A stretch of 64,000 nt of DNA from Neolewinella litorea (GTDB taxonomy: Bacteria > Bacteroidota > Bacteroidia > Chitinophagales > Saprospiraceae), in NCBI RefSeq assembly GCF_004803465.1, contig NZ_SRSF01000001.1, positions 806,501-870,500 of the forward strand, written 5' to 3'. Shown in pieces: positions 1 through 9,672 of this stretch; position 1 is the first letter of the stretch; every line of letters starts with the position of its first letter. Made by a program: the position numbers and the translations under genes. The notes under the pieces were generated by a model. That model ran no database searches, was not told the origin of the DNA, and saw only the letters and a program-made list of their open reading frames with translations.

Positions 1-381
1 GGCTTTGCGCATGTTGTCGATGTCGCGGCGGGCGTCGCTGGCCACTTTCTGGGCCGCTTCGCGGGCTTCGTTCTTGGCGGCGGCAATCATCTCCTTGCTT
101 TGGCGCTCGGCCTCGGTGATGATACGGGTGCGCTCTTCGCGGGCTTCGATCAGCAAACGCTGGTTCTCGTCGGCCTGGGCCTGCATTTCCGCACGGGCAC
201 GCTTGGCCTCGTCAATGCTGGTCTGAATCTCGTCGTCACGACGGCGCAGGGCACGCTGGATGGGTTTCCAGGCCAGCTTGCCCAGAATAGCGTAGAGAAC
301 GAGGAAGATGATGACGGTCCAGAAAATCAGACCGAAGTCGGGTTTAATGACACTGAAATCAGCAAGGAAGAGCGTAGTCAT
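1..381 (-). CDS. atpF: ATP synthase F0 subunit b, partial (C-terminus outside window)
   Basis: I translated this by hand; it has no stop inside the window. The first 127 residues start MTTLFLADFSVIKPDFGLIF, followed by one membrane helix (about residues 15-37) and a long charged helix rich in Arg, Glu and Ala. This is the architecture of subunit b, the peripheral stalk that ties F1 to the membrane. It is the third gene of an F0 series on this strand (atpB, atpE, atpF), lying 107 bases after atpE. The ATG at 381 is the only reasonable start because the membrane helix follows directly. The rest of the protein, and presumably atpH-atpA-atpG, lie beyond the left edge. Confidence 0.93.
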   Translation of the reverse strand, partial: MTTLFLADFSVIKPDFGLIFWTVIIFLVLYAILGKLAWKPIQRALRRRDDEIQTSIDEAKRARAEMQAQADENQRLLIEAREERTRIITEAERQSKEMIAAAKNEAREAAQKVASDARRDIDNMRKA

Positions 382-488
382 TATATATAGGTTGTTTTAC
401 AACTCGACAGTCGAAGGTAAAGTAAGCCGGCAGCGCTGCCAAGCGCAGTTCGCTGCCGGCTTGTGGTGTGGCCTGGACGGCGCCGCTG

Positions 489-731
<243 letters not shown>

Positions 732-2081
732 TTAGTTCGCCGGGGTGTGCATGCCGGTGACCGCGCCACCCATTACACCGCCTTCCGCGATTTTCTCTTC
801 TCCGTGGTGACCTGCCTCGTCGTGGTGGTGGGCATCTTCTACGGCCGCACCGATGTAGCTGGCCGACAGGATCGCAAAAATGAAGGCCTGCACAAAGGCA
901 ACCAGCAGTTCAATGCAGTTCATGAAAAGGGTGAAGGCAGCCCCGACTACGGCACCCGCGCCCGCGCCAATCACATTTTCACCGTTGTTGCCGAAGATGA
1001 AGATGAGGCTGATGAGACTCAGGATAATGATGTGGCCCGCCGTAATGTTGGCGAACAAACGCACCATGAGCGAGAATGGCTTGATGACCAATCCGAGGAT
1101 CTCAACGGGCGTCAGGATGAATATCTTGATGGCGGCCGGTACGCCGGGCATCCACAGGGTGTGCTCCCAGTAGTGGCGGTTGCCGTGGATGTAGGCCACT
1201 ATGGCCGAGATGACGGCCAGGGCCATGGTCACCGCGATGTTGCCGGTTACGTTGGAGCTGCCGGGGAAAATCGGAATGAGGCCCAGCAGGTTGCAGAACA
1301 GAACGAAGAAAAAGATCGTCATGATGAAGGGCTGGAAGCGCTCGTAATGCTTCTCGCCGATCATGGGAATCGAAATTTCATCGCGCAGAAAGACAAAGAA
1401 GGGTTCCATCAGGCTCTGGATGCCGGTGGGCGCCTTTCCTTCGTTCTTCTTGTATCCCCGGGCCACGGCCGACCAGAGCAGAATCAGCAACAGCGCCGCC
1501 AGCAACATCGTAAAGACGTTCTTGGTGATGCTGAAGTCGTAGAAGCTGGTAATGCCGCCACCCAGAAGTCCGCCGTCGCCCACGCTGGGGGCGTCGAGCA
1601 GGTATGACTCGCCGTTGATGCGGGCGGCGTAGATGTCGCGCGTCTTGCCATCCACCATTTCAGTGGTGTGGGCGATACACTCCACCGCGTGCTCACCTTC
1701 CATGAGTTCGGCGGGGGCGCCGGACAGGCGATTGATCCGGCCGTGGTTCATCACGTAGCCGTCGACGGCCGTTTCACCGTGGTGGAACATGCTGCTGAGC
1801 CCGGTGGTCAGTCCCTCACCCGGAGCATACAGGAAAACCGGCAGTGGAATGGTAAGGTCACCTACGACATGGAATTCATTGGCGTCGGCAATGTGGTGCA
1901 GGATCACGCCGGCGGGATCGTAGTCATCACCGTGAGCGTCGCAGCTCTGGTGGACGTCCGTTTCGTCGCCCGCCGTGCCATGGTCGCCGGCAGTCCCGTG
2001 ATCATTTACCGCCTGGGCCGAAACGAGGGTGAATGCGAGGCTGAAAAGGCAGAAAAATAACGGGCGTGCAATGGACGTCAT
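732..2081 (-). CDS. atpB: ATP synthase F0 subunit a with periplasmic N-terminal extension
   Basis: 449 residues, well above the roughly 270 of E. coli subunit a. The N-terminus is a signal peptide ending near SAQA (residue 24), followed by a soluble segment of about 150 residues with a duplicated HGTAGD motif, which should lie in the periplasm. The membrane part (from about residue 185) contains LMVRLFANITAGH with the essential half-channel arginine at 341, and ELLVAFVQAFIF (391-402) near the C-terminus. The tail is rich in His and Glu (residues 415-430). Extended, signal-peptide-bearing AtpB is typical of Bacteroidota. First gene of the F0 operon; a TACCTTTG -7 box lies 36 bases upstream of the start codon. 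Confidence 0.95.
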   Translation of the reverse strand: MTSIARPLFFCLFSLAFTLVSAQAVNDHGTAGDHGTAGDETDVHQSCDAHGDDYDPAGVILHHIADANEFHVVGDLTIPLPVFLYAPGEGLTTGLSSMFHHGETAVDGYVMNHGRINRLSGAPAELMEGEHAVECIAHTTEMVDGKTRDIYAARINGESYLLDAPSVGDGGLLGGGITSFYDFSITKNVFTMLLAALLLILLWSAVARGYKKNEGKAPTGIQSLMEPFFVFLRDEISIPMIGEKHYERFQPFIMTIFFFVLFCNLLGLIPIFPGSSNVTGNIAVTMALAVISAIVAYIHGNRHYWEHTLWMPGVPAAIKIFILTPVEILGLVIKPFSLMVRLFANITAGHIIILSLISLIFIFGNNGENVIGAGAGAVVGAAFTLFMNCIELLVAFVQAFIFAILSASYIGAAVEDAHHHDEAGHHGEEKIAEGGVMGGAVTGMHTPAN

Positions 2082-2116
2082 ACGTTGGGGGGTTTAACTG
2101 TCCCTCAAATGAGCCG

Positions 2117-2124
2117 CAAAGGTA
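2117..2124 (-). promoter_or_regulatory. -7 promoter element for the atp F0 operon
   Basis: On the minus strand this reads TACCTTTG, an exact match to the Bacteroidota TAnnTTTG -7 element, in the spacer upstream of atpB. It predicts a 5' leader of about 30 bases. No convincing -33 TTTG was found at the usual distance. Confidence 0.6.
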
Positions 2125-2230
2125 ACACAACCCGTGGTATTATACTAGGCGCTGCTTCGGTTTTTTGGCATAGGGGATTATGGGGCGCTGACCCGGGTAC
2201 GCGACCCCGGCCGGCACCCCCTCCCCCGGC

Positions 2231-3436
2231 CTACAGTTCCAGGTCGGCGCCGATCTCCTCGTGCCACTCCAGGCCGTGCTTTCCCAATACGTCGAGGAAG
2301 GGGTCGGGATTGAATTGCTCGACGTTATACACGCCGGCACCCTCCCACTTGCCCTGGATCAGCATCATGGCGCCGGTCATGGCCGGTACGCCGGTGGTGT
2401 AGCTCACGCCCTGCGCCCGCGTTTCCCGGTACGCCCGTTCGTGGCTGCAGTTGTTCCAGATGTAATAGGTCTCTTCCTTGCCGTTCTTCAGGCCCCGAAT
2501 CCGGCATCCGATGCTCGTCTGTCCGCTGTACCCCTCGCCCAGGCCGCCCGGATCGGGAAGCACCGTCTTTAGGAACTCCAGCGGGACGATCTCCACGCCC
2601 TGGTGCACCACGGGCTCGATGCTCGCCATGCCGATGTTCTGAATCACGCGCAGGTGGGTCAGGTATTCCTCGCCGAATGTCATCCAGAAGCGCGCGCGCT
2701 TGAGGGTCGGGAAGTGTTTTACTAGACTTTCCAGTTCCTCGTGGTAGAGGACGTAGCTGGGTTTCGGACCGATGTCCGGGTAGTTGAGGTCCTTGCGGAT
2801 GCTGAAGGGCGGAATTTCCACCCACTCGCCATTCTCGTAATATTTGCCCGGCTGAGTGATCTCGCGAATGTTGATTTCCGGGTTGAAGTTGGTGGCGAAG
2901 GCTTTGCCGTGATCCCCGGCGTTGGCGTCAACGATGTCGAGGTAATGGATCTCGTCGAAAATGTGCGACGCCGCCCGCGCGGTGAAAATGCTGGTCACGC
3001 CCGGGTCGAAGCCGCACCCCAGCACGGCCATCAGCCCGGCAGCCTTGAACTTGTCGTGGTAGGCCCACTGGTGGCTGTACTCGAATTTGGCTTCCTCCTT
3101 CGGCTCGTAATTGGCGGTATCGAGATAATGCACCCCGGCGGCCAGACAGGCGTCCATGATCGTCAGGTCCTGGTAGGGCAGCGCCACGTGGATCACCATG
3201 AAGGGATTGTAATCCTTGATGAGCTGCGTCAGCGCGGGTACGTCTTCGGCGTCGATGGCCGCGGTGGTAATTTTGTCGTACCCAAGGTCCGCCTTTATGT
3301 CGGCGGCAATCTCGTCGCACTTGCGCCTGGTGCGGCTGGCGATCATGAATTCGGTGAACACTTCGGGGTATTCGGCGCACTTGTAGGCCACTACGCGGCC
3401 GACTCCGCCCGCGCCAATGATGAGAACTTTAGACAT
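2231..3436 (-). CDS. saccharopine dehydrogenase family protein, probable carboxynorspermidine synthase
   Basis: 401 residues. A Rossmann nucleotide-binding motif GAGGVGRVV opens the protein (residues 8-16), and the family body follows with VLGCGFDPGVTSIF and the segment DIVDANAGDHG. Within the saccharopine dehydrogenase family, length and motifs resemble the bacterial carboxynorspermidine/carboxyspermidine dehydrogenases, which reductively condense aspartate semialdehyde with a diamine in the alternative spermidine pathway. That assignment is by recalled similarity; lysine-forming saccharopine dehydrogenase is the alternative. The decarboxylase partner (nspC) is not in the window. A TACCATTG sequence at 3480-3487 on this strand is a possible variant -7 box. 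Confidence 0.82.
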   Translation of the reverse strand: MSKVLIIGAGGVGRVVAYKCAEYPEVFTEFMIASRTRRKCDEIAADIKADLGYDKITTAAIDAEDVPALTQLIKDYNPFMVIHVALPYQDLTIMDACLAAGVHYLDTANYEPKEEAKFEYSHQWAYHDKFKAAGLMAVLGCGFDPGVTSIFTARAASHIFDEIHYLDIVDANAGDHGKAFATNFNPEINIREITQPGKYYENGEWVEIPPFSIRKDLNYPDIGPKPSYVLYHEELESLVKHFPTLKRARFWMTFGEEYLTHLRVIQNIGMASIEPVVHQGVEIVPLEFLKTVLPDPGGLGEGYSGQTSIGCRIRGLKNGKEETYYIWNNCSHERAYRETRAQGVSYTTGVPAMTGAMMLIQGKWEGAGVYNVEQFNPDPFLDVLGKHGLEWHEEIGADLEL

Positions 3437-3494
3437 TTGTTGGATTTTCTGACGCTAACGTGAGGCGCGTCCGCAGGTGCAATGGTAAGGCAAA

Positions 3495-4937
3495 TTAATG
3501 CAATACCAACCGGCTGCGGTATCGGCGCTGCTCCGTTTCGGCGGTGAGCAGGTACGTTCCGGCCGGCAAATCCTTGACCCCTAACTCCAGCCTACCGCCC
3601 GAAACCCGCTGCTCCGACCACTTCCTGATGGTTTGCCCGCTCCCGTTGACCAGCCGGATTATTACCGTGCCAAGTACGGCGTGCGGGAACTCCACGGTCA
3701 CCCGCTCCCGGGCGGGATTAGGGTAAATGGTCACCATCTCGGCAGCCTCGGGTCCGCCACGCACCGCCGTTCCGGAGTCGGAAGTCACCTCGTACAGTGT
3801 TCCATCAAAGTCCGCCAGGTAAAGCGATCCGTCGCTTCCCTCTCCGAAGGTGGAGATATTTGTGGCCGGCAGGTCGGTGTACACGACTTGCAGTTCAGTC
3901 TCCCTTACGGGATCGAAGACGAAGAGCCGCTGCAACACGAAATCGCCGAAGACGTACAGGCCCTTGAGGCCCCCATCAGGCCCCCGGTACACGAAGCCAC
4001 CGGTAATTGAGCGACCGTCGATGCCGTTGTTGCCTTCATGGGGATAATCAAAGAGCGGATCGGTAAACGGCAGCGCGCTCTCCGCGCAGCGGTCCTCGGC
4101 GCCCGCGAATGGAATCAGCCCTTCCCGGCAATTCCACCCGAAATTCAGACCGCCGGGGTGGCCCGCGGGCACCATGTTTACTTCTTCGCGCGCTCCCTGA
4201 CCGACATCCGCGATCCAAAGATCCCCCGTCTCGCGGTCAAAGGAGATACGCCACGGATTGCGCAAACCCAGCGCCCATATCTCATCCAGGGTATCGGCTG
4301 CTCCCACAAACGGATTGTCCGCCGGAATCAAATAGTTCTTGCCATCGGACGTGCCGTCCACGTCGATGCGCAGCATCTTGCCGAGCAAACTTTCGGGGTT
4401 TTGACCGTTTCTGAACCGGTCGCCCGCCGCGCCGCCGTCACCGGTGGGCACGTAGAGGTAGCCGTCGGGCCCAAAAGCAAGGTCACCTGCATTGTGGTTC
4501 ACGGCCGGCTGGTCGATGGTAAGCAGTATGCGCTCGCTGAGGTCATCGAAGAGGCCGGTATTGTCGAGGGTGAACCGACTGACGTGCGTTACCATTTCCA
4601 CATCTTCCTCATCTCCCGGCACGGTGTAGTTCACATAGACGTAGTTGCTGTCCGGATAATCGGGGTGAAAGGCCATACCCAGGGCGCCGCCTTCGCTGCG
4701 CGTATCCACGCGGTCGGTGAGGTCCAGCACGACCCCCACGGCCTCTTCCACCAGGTCGTAACGATTGATGAGCCCGCCCTTTTCCACTACGTACAGCAGA
4801 CTGTCGTGCACCCCGTCGCTGACGATATCCGTTGGCTGGTTGAATCGGTCCTTTAGCGGTTCAAGCACCACCATGCCCTGTCCGTAAAGTAGAGTAAGGG
4901 GTAATCCGGCGAAGAGAAAGAGCAACAGTCGGAGCAT
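3495..4937 (-). CDS. secreted PQQ-type sugar dehydrogenase (GSDH fold) with T9SS sorting domain
   Basis: 480 residues from the ATG at 4937, chosen because a clear signal peptide (MLRLLLFLFAGLPLTLLYGQ) starts there; a longer open frame upstream has no such signal. The body is a six-bladed beta-propeller of the soluble glucose dehydrogenase/HHIP type, with family motifs such as AFHPDYPDSNYVYVNYT, NHNAGDLAFGPDGYLY and NPWRISFDRETGDLWIADVGQ. The C-terminal 80 residues hold a type A T9SS sorting domain (IYPNPARERVTVEF ... GTYLLTAE), so the enzyme should be exported and attached to or released from the cell surface. It probably oxidises a sugar or other alcohol; the substrate cannot be read from the sequence. 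Confidence 0.88.
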   Translation of the reverse strand: MLRLLLFLFAGLPLTLLYGQGMVVLEPLKDRFNQPTDIVSDGVHDSLLYVVEKGGLINRYDLVEEAVGVVLDLTDRVDTRSEGGALGMAFHPDYPDSNYVYVNYTVPGDEEDVEMVTHVSRFTLDNTGLFDDLSERILLTIDQPAVNHNAGDLAFGPDGYLYVPTGDGGAAGDRFRNGQNPESLLGKMLRIDVDGTSDGKNYLIPADNPFVGAADTLDEIWALGLRNPWRISFDRETGDLWIADVGQGAREEVNMVPAGHPGGLNFGWNCREGLIPFAGAEDRCAESALPFTDPLFDYPHEGNNGIDGRSITGGFVYRGPDGGLKGLYVFGDFVLQRLFVFDPVRETELQVVYTDLPATNISTFGEGSDGSLYLADFDGTLYEVTSDSGTAVRGGPEAAEMVTIYPNPARERVTVEFPHAVLGTVIIRLVNGSGQTIRKWSEQRVSGGRLELGVKDLPAGTYLLTAETEQRRYRSRLVLH

Positions 4938-5345
4938 AGTGGTATAAATTAAGGCTTTACAGAATGGCCGCCCGCAGGTTACCGGCTTTATGTCAGTTAG
5001 ACTGTTCTTTCGGCTTGTCGGTTCAAACTTTGCGGGGCCTTTAAAGACGGAGCTGAGTCGCCACCGCGGCATACCTTGATAGTAAGTGAGGCAGGCACCC
5101 CCTAGTGCTCCCAAACGGATACTGGCATAACCGGGGGCGCGGCCGCAGGTGCAGTGAAAAGTGAATAAAAGCCATACGCCGTGGTTCCGTAGAATGGAAC
5201 TTAACCGTAAGAAGAGCGCCCTTCAATTCCTCCTCATACCAGGGCATTGCCTTGCCCGCCATCGAACATCACCCCGCCAACACCCTGTTAAATAATGGAA
5301 CCAGCTATTTATACCAGCAATTACGTACTTAAACCACCAAAGAAT
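4938..5345. other. divergent intergenic spacer, 408 bases
   Basis: Lies between the starts of two divergent genes. The open frames here (for example 5041-5262 on the minus strand) have no family features or signal peptide and look spurious. No exact TAnnTTTG box, hairpin or repeat was found, although both genes must be transcribed from here. Confidence 0.5.
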
Positions 5346-5933
5346 ATGAGCATTCGATTTTTACCTTTCCTTCTCTTTTTCACCTTTGCGCTCAGCAGTT
5401 GCGACGTAGACCAAACCCAGGAGGGCGAGCTGCCCGAAGTAGACGTTGACGTCGATACCGAGCCCGGACAAGCCCCCGCCTACGACGTCGATTGGGTAGA
5501 CGTGGAAGTCAATACCACCACCCGGATGGTCGAAGTCCCCAACGTGACCGTAGAGATGGTCGAGGAGCCCGTTGAAGTACCCGTCCTTGACGTGGAATGG
5601 CCCGACGAATACGGCGACGCTGAGGAAACCACCTTTATGGTCGAAGCCGACGTAGACCAGGAAGCCAGTCTCGAGATCGAAGAAATCTATACCACCGGCA
5701 ACCGGATGATCGTCCTCGCACGCCTCGACAAGGACGGCCAAAAGCTTAACGATGGACAAATGATGCGCGTCTCCGACCAGGTTGTTGTTAACGCCCCGGA
5801 TATGGACGTGCGCTACTACATCGTAGGCGACCGCCCCGCAGGAATCACCAATAGCCGCTACCGCTACATCTCCGACCGCAGCGAGATTGCGGACATGATG
5901 GCCAACGGCCAATCCATTTACAGCCGCGACTAA
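5346..5933 (+). CDS. acidic Val/Asp-rich lipoprotein of unknown function
   Basis: 195 residues from the ATG at 5346, preferred over an in-frame ATG at 5295 because a lipoprotein signal MSIRFLPFLLFFTFALSSC starts here, with the lipidated Cys at residue 19. The mature part begins with an acidic segment of alternating Val and Asp/Glu (DVDVDTEPG, VDWVDVEV, VEVPVLDVEW), likely beta-strand forming. A more ordinary domain with EIEEIYTTGNRMIVLARLD and VRVSDQVVVNAPD-like strands follows. I recall similar uncharacterised proteins in Cytophagia and Saprospiria but no assigned function. It ends just before a strong terminator shared with convergent miaA. Confidence 0.8.
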   Translation: MSIRFLPFLLFFTFALSSCDVDQTQEGELPEVDVDVDTEPGQAPAYDVDWVDVEVNTTTRMVEVPNVTVEMVEEPVEVPVLDVEWPDEYGDAEETTFMVEADVDQEASLEIEEIYTTGNRMIVLARLDKDGQKLNDGQMMRVSDQVVVNAPDMDVRYYIVGDRPAGITNSRYRYISDRSEIADMMANGQSIYSRD

Positions 5934-5956
5934 CATTCAGGCCAGTAAAAAAACCG

Positions 5957-5992
5957 AAGCCGCTTCCGACGAATGTCGGAAGCGGCTTTTTT
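5957..5992. terminator. strong, probably bidirectional intrinsic terminator
   Basis: A perfect 14-bp stem (AAGCCGCTTCCGAC, loop GAAT, then its complement) is followed by six T on the plus strand and preceded by seven A (5947-5953), which gives a T-run for the minus strand. It sits between the convergent lipoprotein gene (stop 5933) and miaA (stop 6015), so it can end both transcripts. Confidence 0.92.
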
Positions 5993-6014
5993 CGTTACCC
6001 CCACCGTCTAAATA

Positions 6015-6938
6015 TTAGGTCCCGCGTCCTGACCTGGGCCCGTCAACCCCCCCGACCACCTCGTCAACCAGCCTTATCGCCGCCTGTACATTGGCCACGG
6101 GGGTATATTCCCGGAACCAGGTGGTCTGCCGCTTCGCGTAGCGCCGGCTGTTTCGCTTGATCAATTCAATGGCGCGCGCCTTCGAATACTCCCCGTCGAA
6201 GTAAGGCCACCATTCCTGGTAGCCCACGGTCTGCAAAACGGGCAGGTGACGAAAGGCTTCCAGGCTGCGCACCTCCGCCTCCAGCCCCTCTTTCAGCATA
6301 CGGTCTACCCGGCTGTCGATCCGGGAATAAAGTACCGGACGCTCTACGGCAGGTTGCAGGTACACGCAGTCAAACGGCCGCGGAGCAGCCCTGCCCAGAA
6401 AACTCGAATAAGCCCGCCCGGATGCATAGCACACCCGCAGCGCGCGCTCCAGACGACGGCCGTTTTGCAGGTCGACGGTACGGTAATAGTCTGGGTCCAG
6501 GCGGAGTAGTTCTTCCTGCAGACCCACCAGTCCTTGCTCCTCGGACAACCCCTGCACCCGCGCTGCGGCGCCCTCGGTGACTTCGGGGAATTCGTCCAAT
6601 CCCCGGCACAGCGACCGGATATACAGCCCGCTGCCGCCAACCACCACCGCTACGTGGTGGGTCTGAAACAACGCTTTTAACAGTACCAGGGCCTCTTCTG
6701 CATATGTACCCGCGGTGAGCGGCCGGCGCAGCGACCGGTCGGCAATGAAGTGGTGGGGCACGGCTTCCAGTTCCTCCGAAGTAGGTCGGGCATTGCCAAT
6801 GCGCATCTCGCGGTAAAACTGCCGACTGTCCGCGCTCAGGACCTCAGTGCCGTAGTGCCGCGCCAGTTCAATACCCATGTGGGTCTTGCCCGAAGCGGTA
6901 GGGCCTCCGACGACGATCAGGAGCGGCTTGGCCGGCAT
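6015..6938 (-). CDS. miaA: tRNA dimethylallyltransferase MiaA
   Basis: 307 residues, normal for the family. The P-loop GPTASGKT lies at residues 12-19 and DSRQFYREMRIGNARP follows, the substrate-binding stretch typical of MiaA. The enzyme transfers dimethylallyl from DMAPP to A37 of tRNAs reading UNN codons; MiaB (encoded at 26530) then methylthiolates the product. It starts 17 bases after trpA ends and is inferred to be the last gene of the trp operon. This is notable because tRNA-Trp reads UGG and is itself a MiaA substrate in bacteria where this is known. Confidence 0.97.
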   Translation of the reverse strand: MPAKPLLIVVGGPTASGKTHMGIELARHYGTEVLSADSRQFYREMRIGNARPTSEELEAVPHHFIADRSLRRPLTAGTYAEEALVLLKALFQTHHVAVVVGGSGLYIRSLCRGLDEFPEVTEGAAARVQGLSEEQGLVGLQEELLRLDPDYYRTVDLQNGRRLERALRVCYASGRAYSSFLGRAAPRPFDCVYLQPAVERPVLYSRIDSRVDRMLKEGLEAEVRSLEAFRHLPVLQTVGYQEWWPYFDGEYSKARAIELIKRNSRRYAKRQTTWFREYTPVANVQAAIRLVDEVVGGVDGPRSGRGT

Positions 6939-6955
6939 AAATTGGGTGTAATAGG

Positions 6956-7744
6956 TCAGGAATAACTGGGCTGTAAAATGCTTTTCACGAAATCCTCGGT
7001 GGCCTCCCCTACCCGGTCTTCCTGGTCTTTCAGCGCACGGATGAACGCACTGCCGATGATGGCCCCACTGAAGTACTCGCAGGCGGTGCGAAAAGTGGCG
7101 GCGTCGCTGATGCCGAATCCGATCAATTTGGGGTTCGGCAGATCCAGCGCTGCAATGCGGTCGAAATACGCCCGCTGGCGGTCCGTGATCTCGGAGCTGC
7201 CCCCGGTGATACTGCTGCTGCTTACGATGTACAGGAAACCGCTACTACTGGCCGCGATTTCCCGGATGCGCTCGTCGGGGGTCTGTGGCGTGATCAGGAA
7301 GCTGACCTGCAGGTCGGCCGCCTCGGCCAGCGCGCGAAAATCGCGCTGAAACTCGTAGGCGGGCAGGTCGGGTAATATGAGCCCGTCCACCCCGGCGGCG
7401 GCTGCCGCTTGCACGAAGCGCTCCGGTCCGTACTGCATCACCTGGTTATAATAGCCCATCAGCACCAGGGGGATATCGGTGTGGCGGCGAGCCTCGCTCA
7501 GTTGCTCGAACAGTACTTTCAGGGTCATGCCGTTCTGCAGGGCGGTCATACTGCTCTGTTGGATGGTCTCCCCGTCGGCCATCGGGTCCGAATAGGGCAT
7601 TCCTACCTCAATCAGGTCAGCGCCCGCCGCGGCGAGATGGCGAATGACCGGCACCGTGCTGTCCAGGGCCGGATAGCCGGCCGTGAAGTAGACGTTGAGG
7701 ATGTCGCGGGACTTTTCGGAAAAGAGTCGGCTGAGTCGGTTCAT
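6956..7744 (-). CDS. trpA: tryptophan synthase alpha subunit
   Basis: 262 residues from the ATG at 7744. This start is chosen because it overlaps the trpB stop as ATGA (translational coupling) and gives the standard N-terminus [20 protein letters not shown]. It is a TIM barrel that cleaves indole-3-glycerol phosphate. The catalytic Glu46 (DLIEVGMP) and Asp57 (SDPMADG) are present, as is the phosphate-binding GFGISDA region. Indole is channelled to TrpB. Confidence 0.97.
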   Translation of the reverse strand: MNRLSRLFSEKSRDILNVYFTAGYPALDSTVPVIRHLAAAGADLIEVGMPYSDPMADGETIQQSSMTALQNGMTLKVLFEQLSEARRHTDIPLVLMGYYNQVMQYGPERFVQAAAAAGVDGLILPDLPAYEFQRDFRALAEAADLQVSFLITPQTPDERIREIAASSSGFLYIVSSSSITGGSSEITDRQRAYFDRIAALDLPNPKLIGFGISDAATFRTACEYFSGAIIGSAFIRALKDQEDRVGEATEDFVKSILQPSYS

Positions 7745-8937
7745 GCTAGCGGTTCGGATTCGAGATAAGCGGAGAATGCGGCGAGGTCCTTGTCGCCACG
7801 GCCGCTGAGACAAATGACGATTACATCTTCCGGACCGTATTCCATCTGGTCCAGGGCAGCGAAGGCGTGGGCGGTTTCCAGGGCTGGGATGATGCCTTCC
7901 TGCCGGGCCACGAAGAGTGAGGCGGCGAGGGCTTCGTCGTCGGTCACGCTGATGGCCTCGGCGCGCTTGCCGTCAATGAGGAAGGCGTGCAGTGGGCCAA
8001 TGCCCGGGTAGTCGAGTCCGGCGGAAATGCTGTACGGTTCCACGATCTGTCCGTCCTCGGTCTGCATGAGCAGGGTACGGCTGCCGTGGATGATGCCTTC
8101 GGTGCCCAGCTGACTGGTCGCCGCGCTCTCCCCGCTGTTGACGCCCAGTCCGGCGGCCTCGACGGCGATCAGGCGTACGCGCTCGTCGTTGAGATAGTGG
8201 TAGTAAGCGCCCGCGGCGTTGCTGCCGCCGCCCACGCAGGCCACGATCGCGTCGGGATAGTCGCGGCCCAGCTTTTCCTGGAGCTGCCATTTGGTTTCCT
8301 CGGAAATGACCGACTGGAAGCGGGCCACCATGTCGGGGTACGGATGGGGACCCACGACCGACCCGATGATGTAGTGGGTATCCTCCGGGTTGTTGATCCA
8401 GTCGCGGATGGCCTCGTTGGTGGCATCCTTGAGGGTCCGTGAACCGCTACGGGCCGGGCGCACTTCGGCACCCAGCATTCGCATGCGCGCCACGTTCGGG
8501 GCCTGGCGCTCGATGTCGACCTCGCCCATGTATACGATGCACTTCAGGCCTTTGAGCGCGCAAACCGTAGCCGTAGCCACGCCGTGCTGCCCCGCTCCGG
8601 TTTCGGCGATGATTCGCTTTTTCCCAAGCCGCTCAGCCAGGAGGATCTGCCCGATGGTGTTATTGATCTTGTGGGCACCGGTGTGATTGAGGTCCTCGCG
8701 CTTTAGGTAGATGCGCGCCCCGTAGTGCTTGCTCAGCCGGTCAGCGTAGTAGAGCGGACTGGGACGACCCACGTAGTCCTTGAGCAACAGGTCGAACTCC
8801 TGCTTGAAGGCGGGATCCTGGAGCATTTGCAGGTAATTCACCCGCAGCTCTTCCACATTCGCCTGCAACATCTCCGGGATGTAGGCACCTCCGAAGCGGC
8901 CGTAGTAACCTCGCTCGTCTATTTGAGTATGTATCAT
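7741..8937 (-). CDS. trpB: tryptophan synthase beta subunit
   Basis: 398 residues, the length of a TrpB1-type subunit. The PLP lysine is Lys90 in [10 protein letters not shown], and the phosphate-cradling loop [10 protein letters not shown] is intact. It condenses indole with serine and pairs with TrpA, whose gene overlaps by four bases. Upstream is a 91-base spacer to trpG, the largest gap in the operon, holding a G-run repeat on the opposite strand and a small hairpin (GCTGAC/GTCAGC). In most complete trp operons trpD, trpC and trpF would lie near this point; they are absent. Confidence 0.98.
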   Translation of the reverse strand: MIHTQIDERGYYGRFGGAYIPEMLQANVEELRVNYLQMLQDPAFKQEFDLLLKDYVGRPSPLYYADRLSKHYGARIYLKREDLNHTGAHKINNTIGQILLAERLGKKRIIAETGAGQHGVATATVCALKGLKCIVYMGEVDIERQAPNVARMRMLGAEVRPARSGSRTLKDATNEAIRDWINNPEDTHYIIGSVVGPHPYPDMVARFQSVISEETKWQLQEKLGRDYPDAIVACVGGGSNAAGAYYHYLNDERVRLIAVEAAGLGVNSGESAATSQLGTEGIIHGSRTLLMQTEDGQIVEPYSISAGLDYPGIGPLHAFLIDGKRAEAISVTDDEALAASLFVARQEGIIPALETAHAFAALDQMEYGPEDVIVICLSGRGDKDLAAFSAYLESEPLA

Positions 8938-8944
8938 ATTAATA

Positions 8945-8969
8945 AGGGCTAAGGGGTAAAGGGGGTCAG
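8945..8969 (+). repeat. period-8 G-run repeat between trpG and trpB
   Basis: On the plus strand three successive 8-base units AGGGCTAA, GGGGTAAA and GGGGGTCA lie end to end. They match in period and style the arrays at 23970-24068 and 24353-24392. The G-rich strand is antisense to the trp transcript here. Confidence 0.55.
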
Positions 8970-9028
8970 TCCTAGGGTAAAATGTCGGACCATGAATCCA
9001 TTTGCTGACGGGGTGGTCAGCGGATCAG

Positions 9029-9637
9029 TTAAGGGGCTTGGGGGTCCGCGACCAGGCGGCTGTGTACGAAGTTCAGTAAATTCTTGATCATCAGTCGTCC
9101 GTGTTCGGTCATAATGCTCTCGGGGTGGAATTGAACGCCGAAGATGGGATGTTCCCGGTGGCGCATGGCCATGATACCGCCGGCGTCGTCGGTGGCGGTC
9201 ACTTCCAGTTCCGGGGGCAGGGTCTGGGGGTCGATGACCCAGCTGTGGTACCGGCCGGCCCGGAAGCGTGGGGGTACGTCTTGGAAAAGAACGTCGCCTT
9301 CTGGCAGCGTGCGCTGCATATCGGTTTCCACACCGTGGTGTACTTCGGCGAGGTTGTGCAGCGAGGCACCGAATGCCTCACCGATGGCCTGGTGGCCCAG
9401 GCAGACGCCAAAGATGACTTTCTCCCCCGCGTACCGCCGGATCAGGTCGGGCATGATGCCGGCGTCGGCGGGCAGACCCGGTCCCGGACTCAGCACCACC
9501 AGGTCGTAATTAGCCACGTCATCCAGGGAGACCTGGTCGTTGCGAAACACATCCACGGAATGGTCCAGCTCATCCTCGATGTAGTGTACGAGGTTGTAGG
9601 TGAAGGAGTCGTAGTTGTCTAGAATGAGCACTTTCAT
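9029..9637 (-). CDS. trpG: anthranilate synthase component II (glutamine amidotransferase)
   Basis: 202 residues. A class I glutamine amidotransferase with nucleophile Cys79 (FGVCLGHQAIGE) and the His171/Glu173 pair in FGVQFHPES. It supplies ammonia to TrpE, whose gene ends 35 bases upstream. TrpG and PabA are hard to separate by sequence, but the position directly after trpE and before trpBA argues for TrpG; the protein may serve folate synthesis as well. Not fused to TrpD. Confidence 0.95.
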   Translation of the reverse strand: MKVLILDNYDSFTYNLVHYIEDELDHSVDVFRNDQVSLDDVANYDLVVLSPGPGLPADAGIMPDLIRRYAGEKVIFGVCLGHQAIGEAFGASLHNLAEVHHGVETDMQRTLPEGDVLFQDVPPRFRAGRYHSWVIDPQTLPPELEVTATDDAGGIMAMRHREHPIFGVQFHPESIMTEHGRLMIKNLLNFVHSRLVADPQAP

Positions 9638-9672
9638 GATCCTGGTTTTTGGCGTCGGACCGCCGGGGGTAA

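Noticed and set aside
5041-5262. 73-codon minus-strand open frame in the spacer before the lipoprotein
   Set aside because: Odd composition, no signal peptide, overlaps the probable promoter region.
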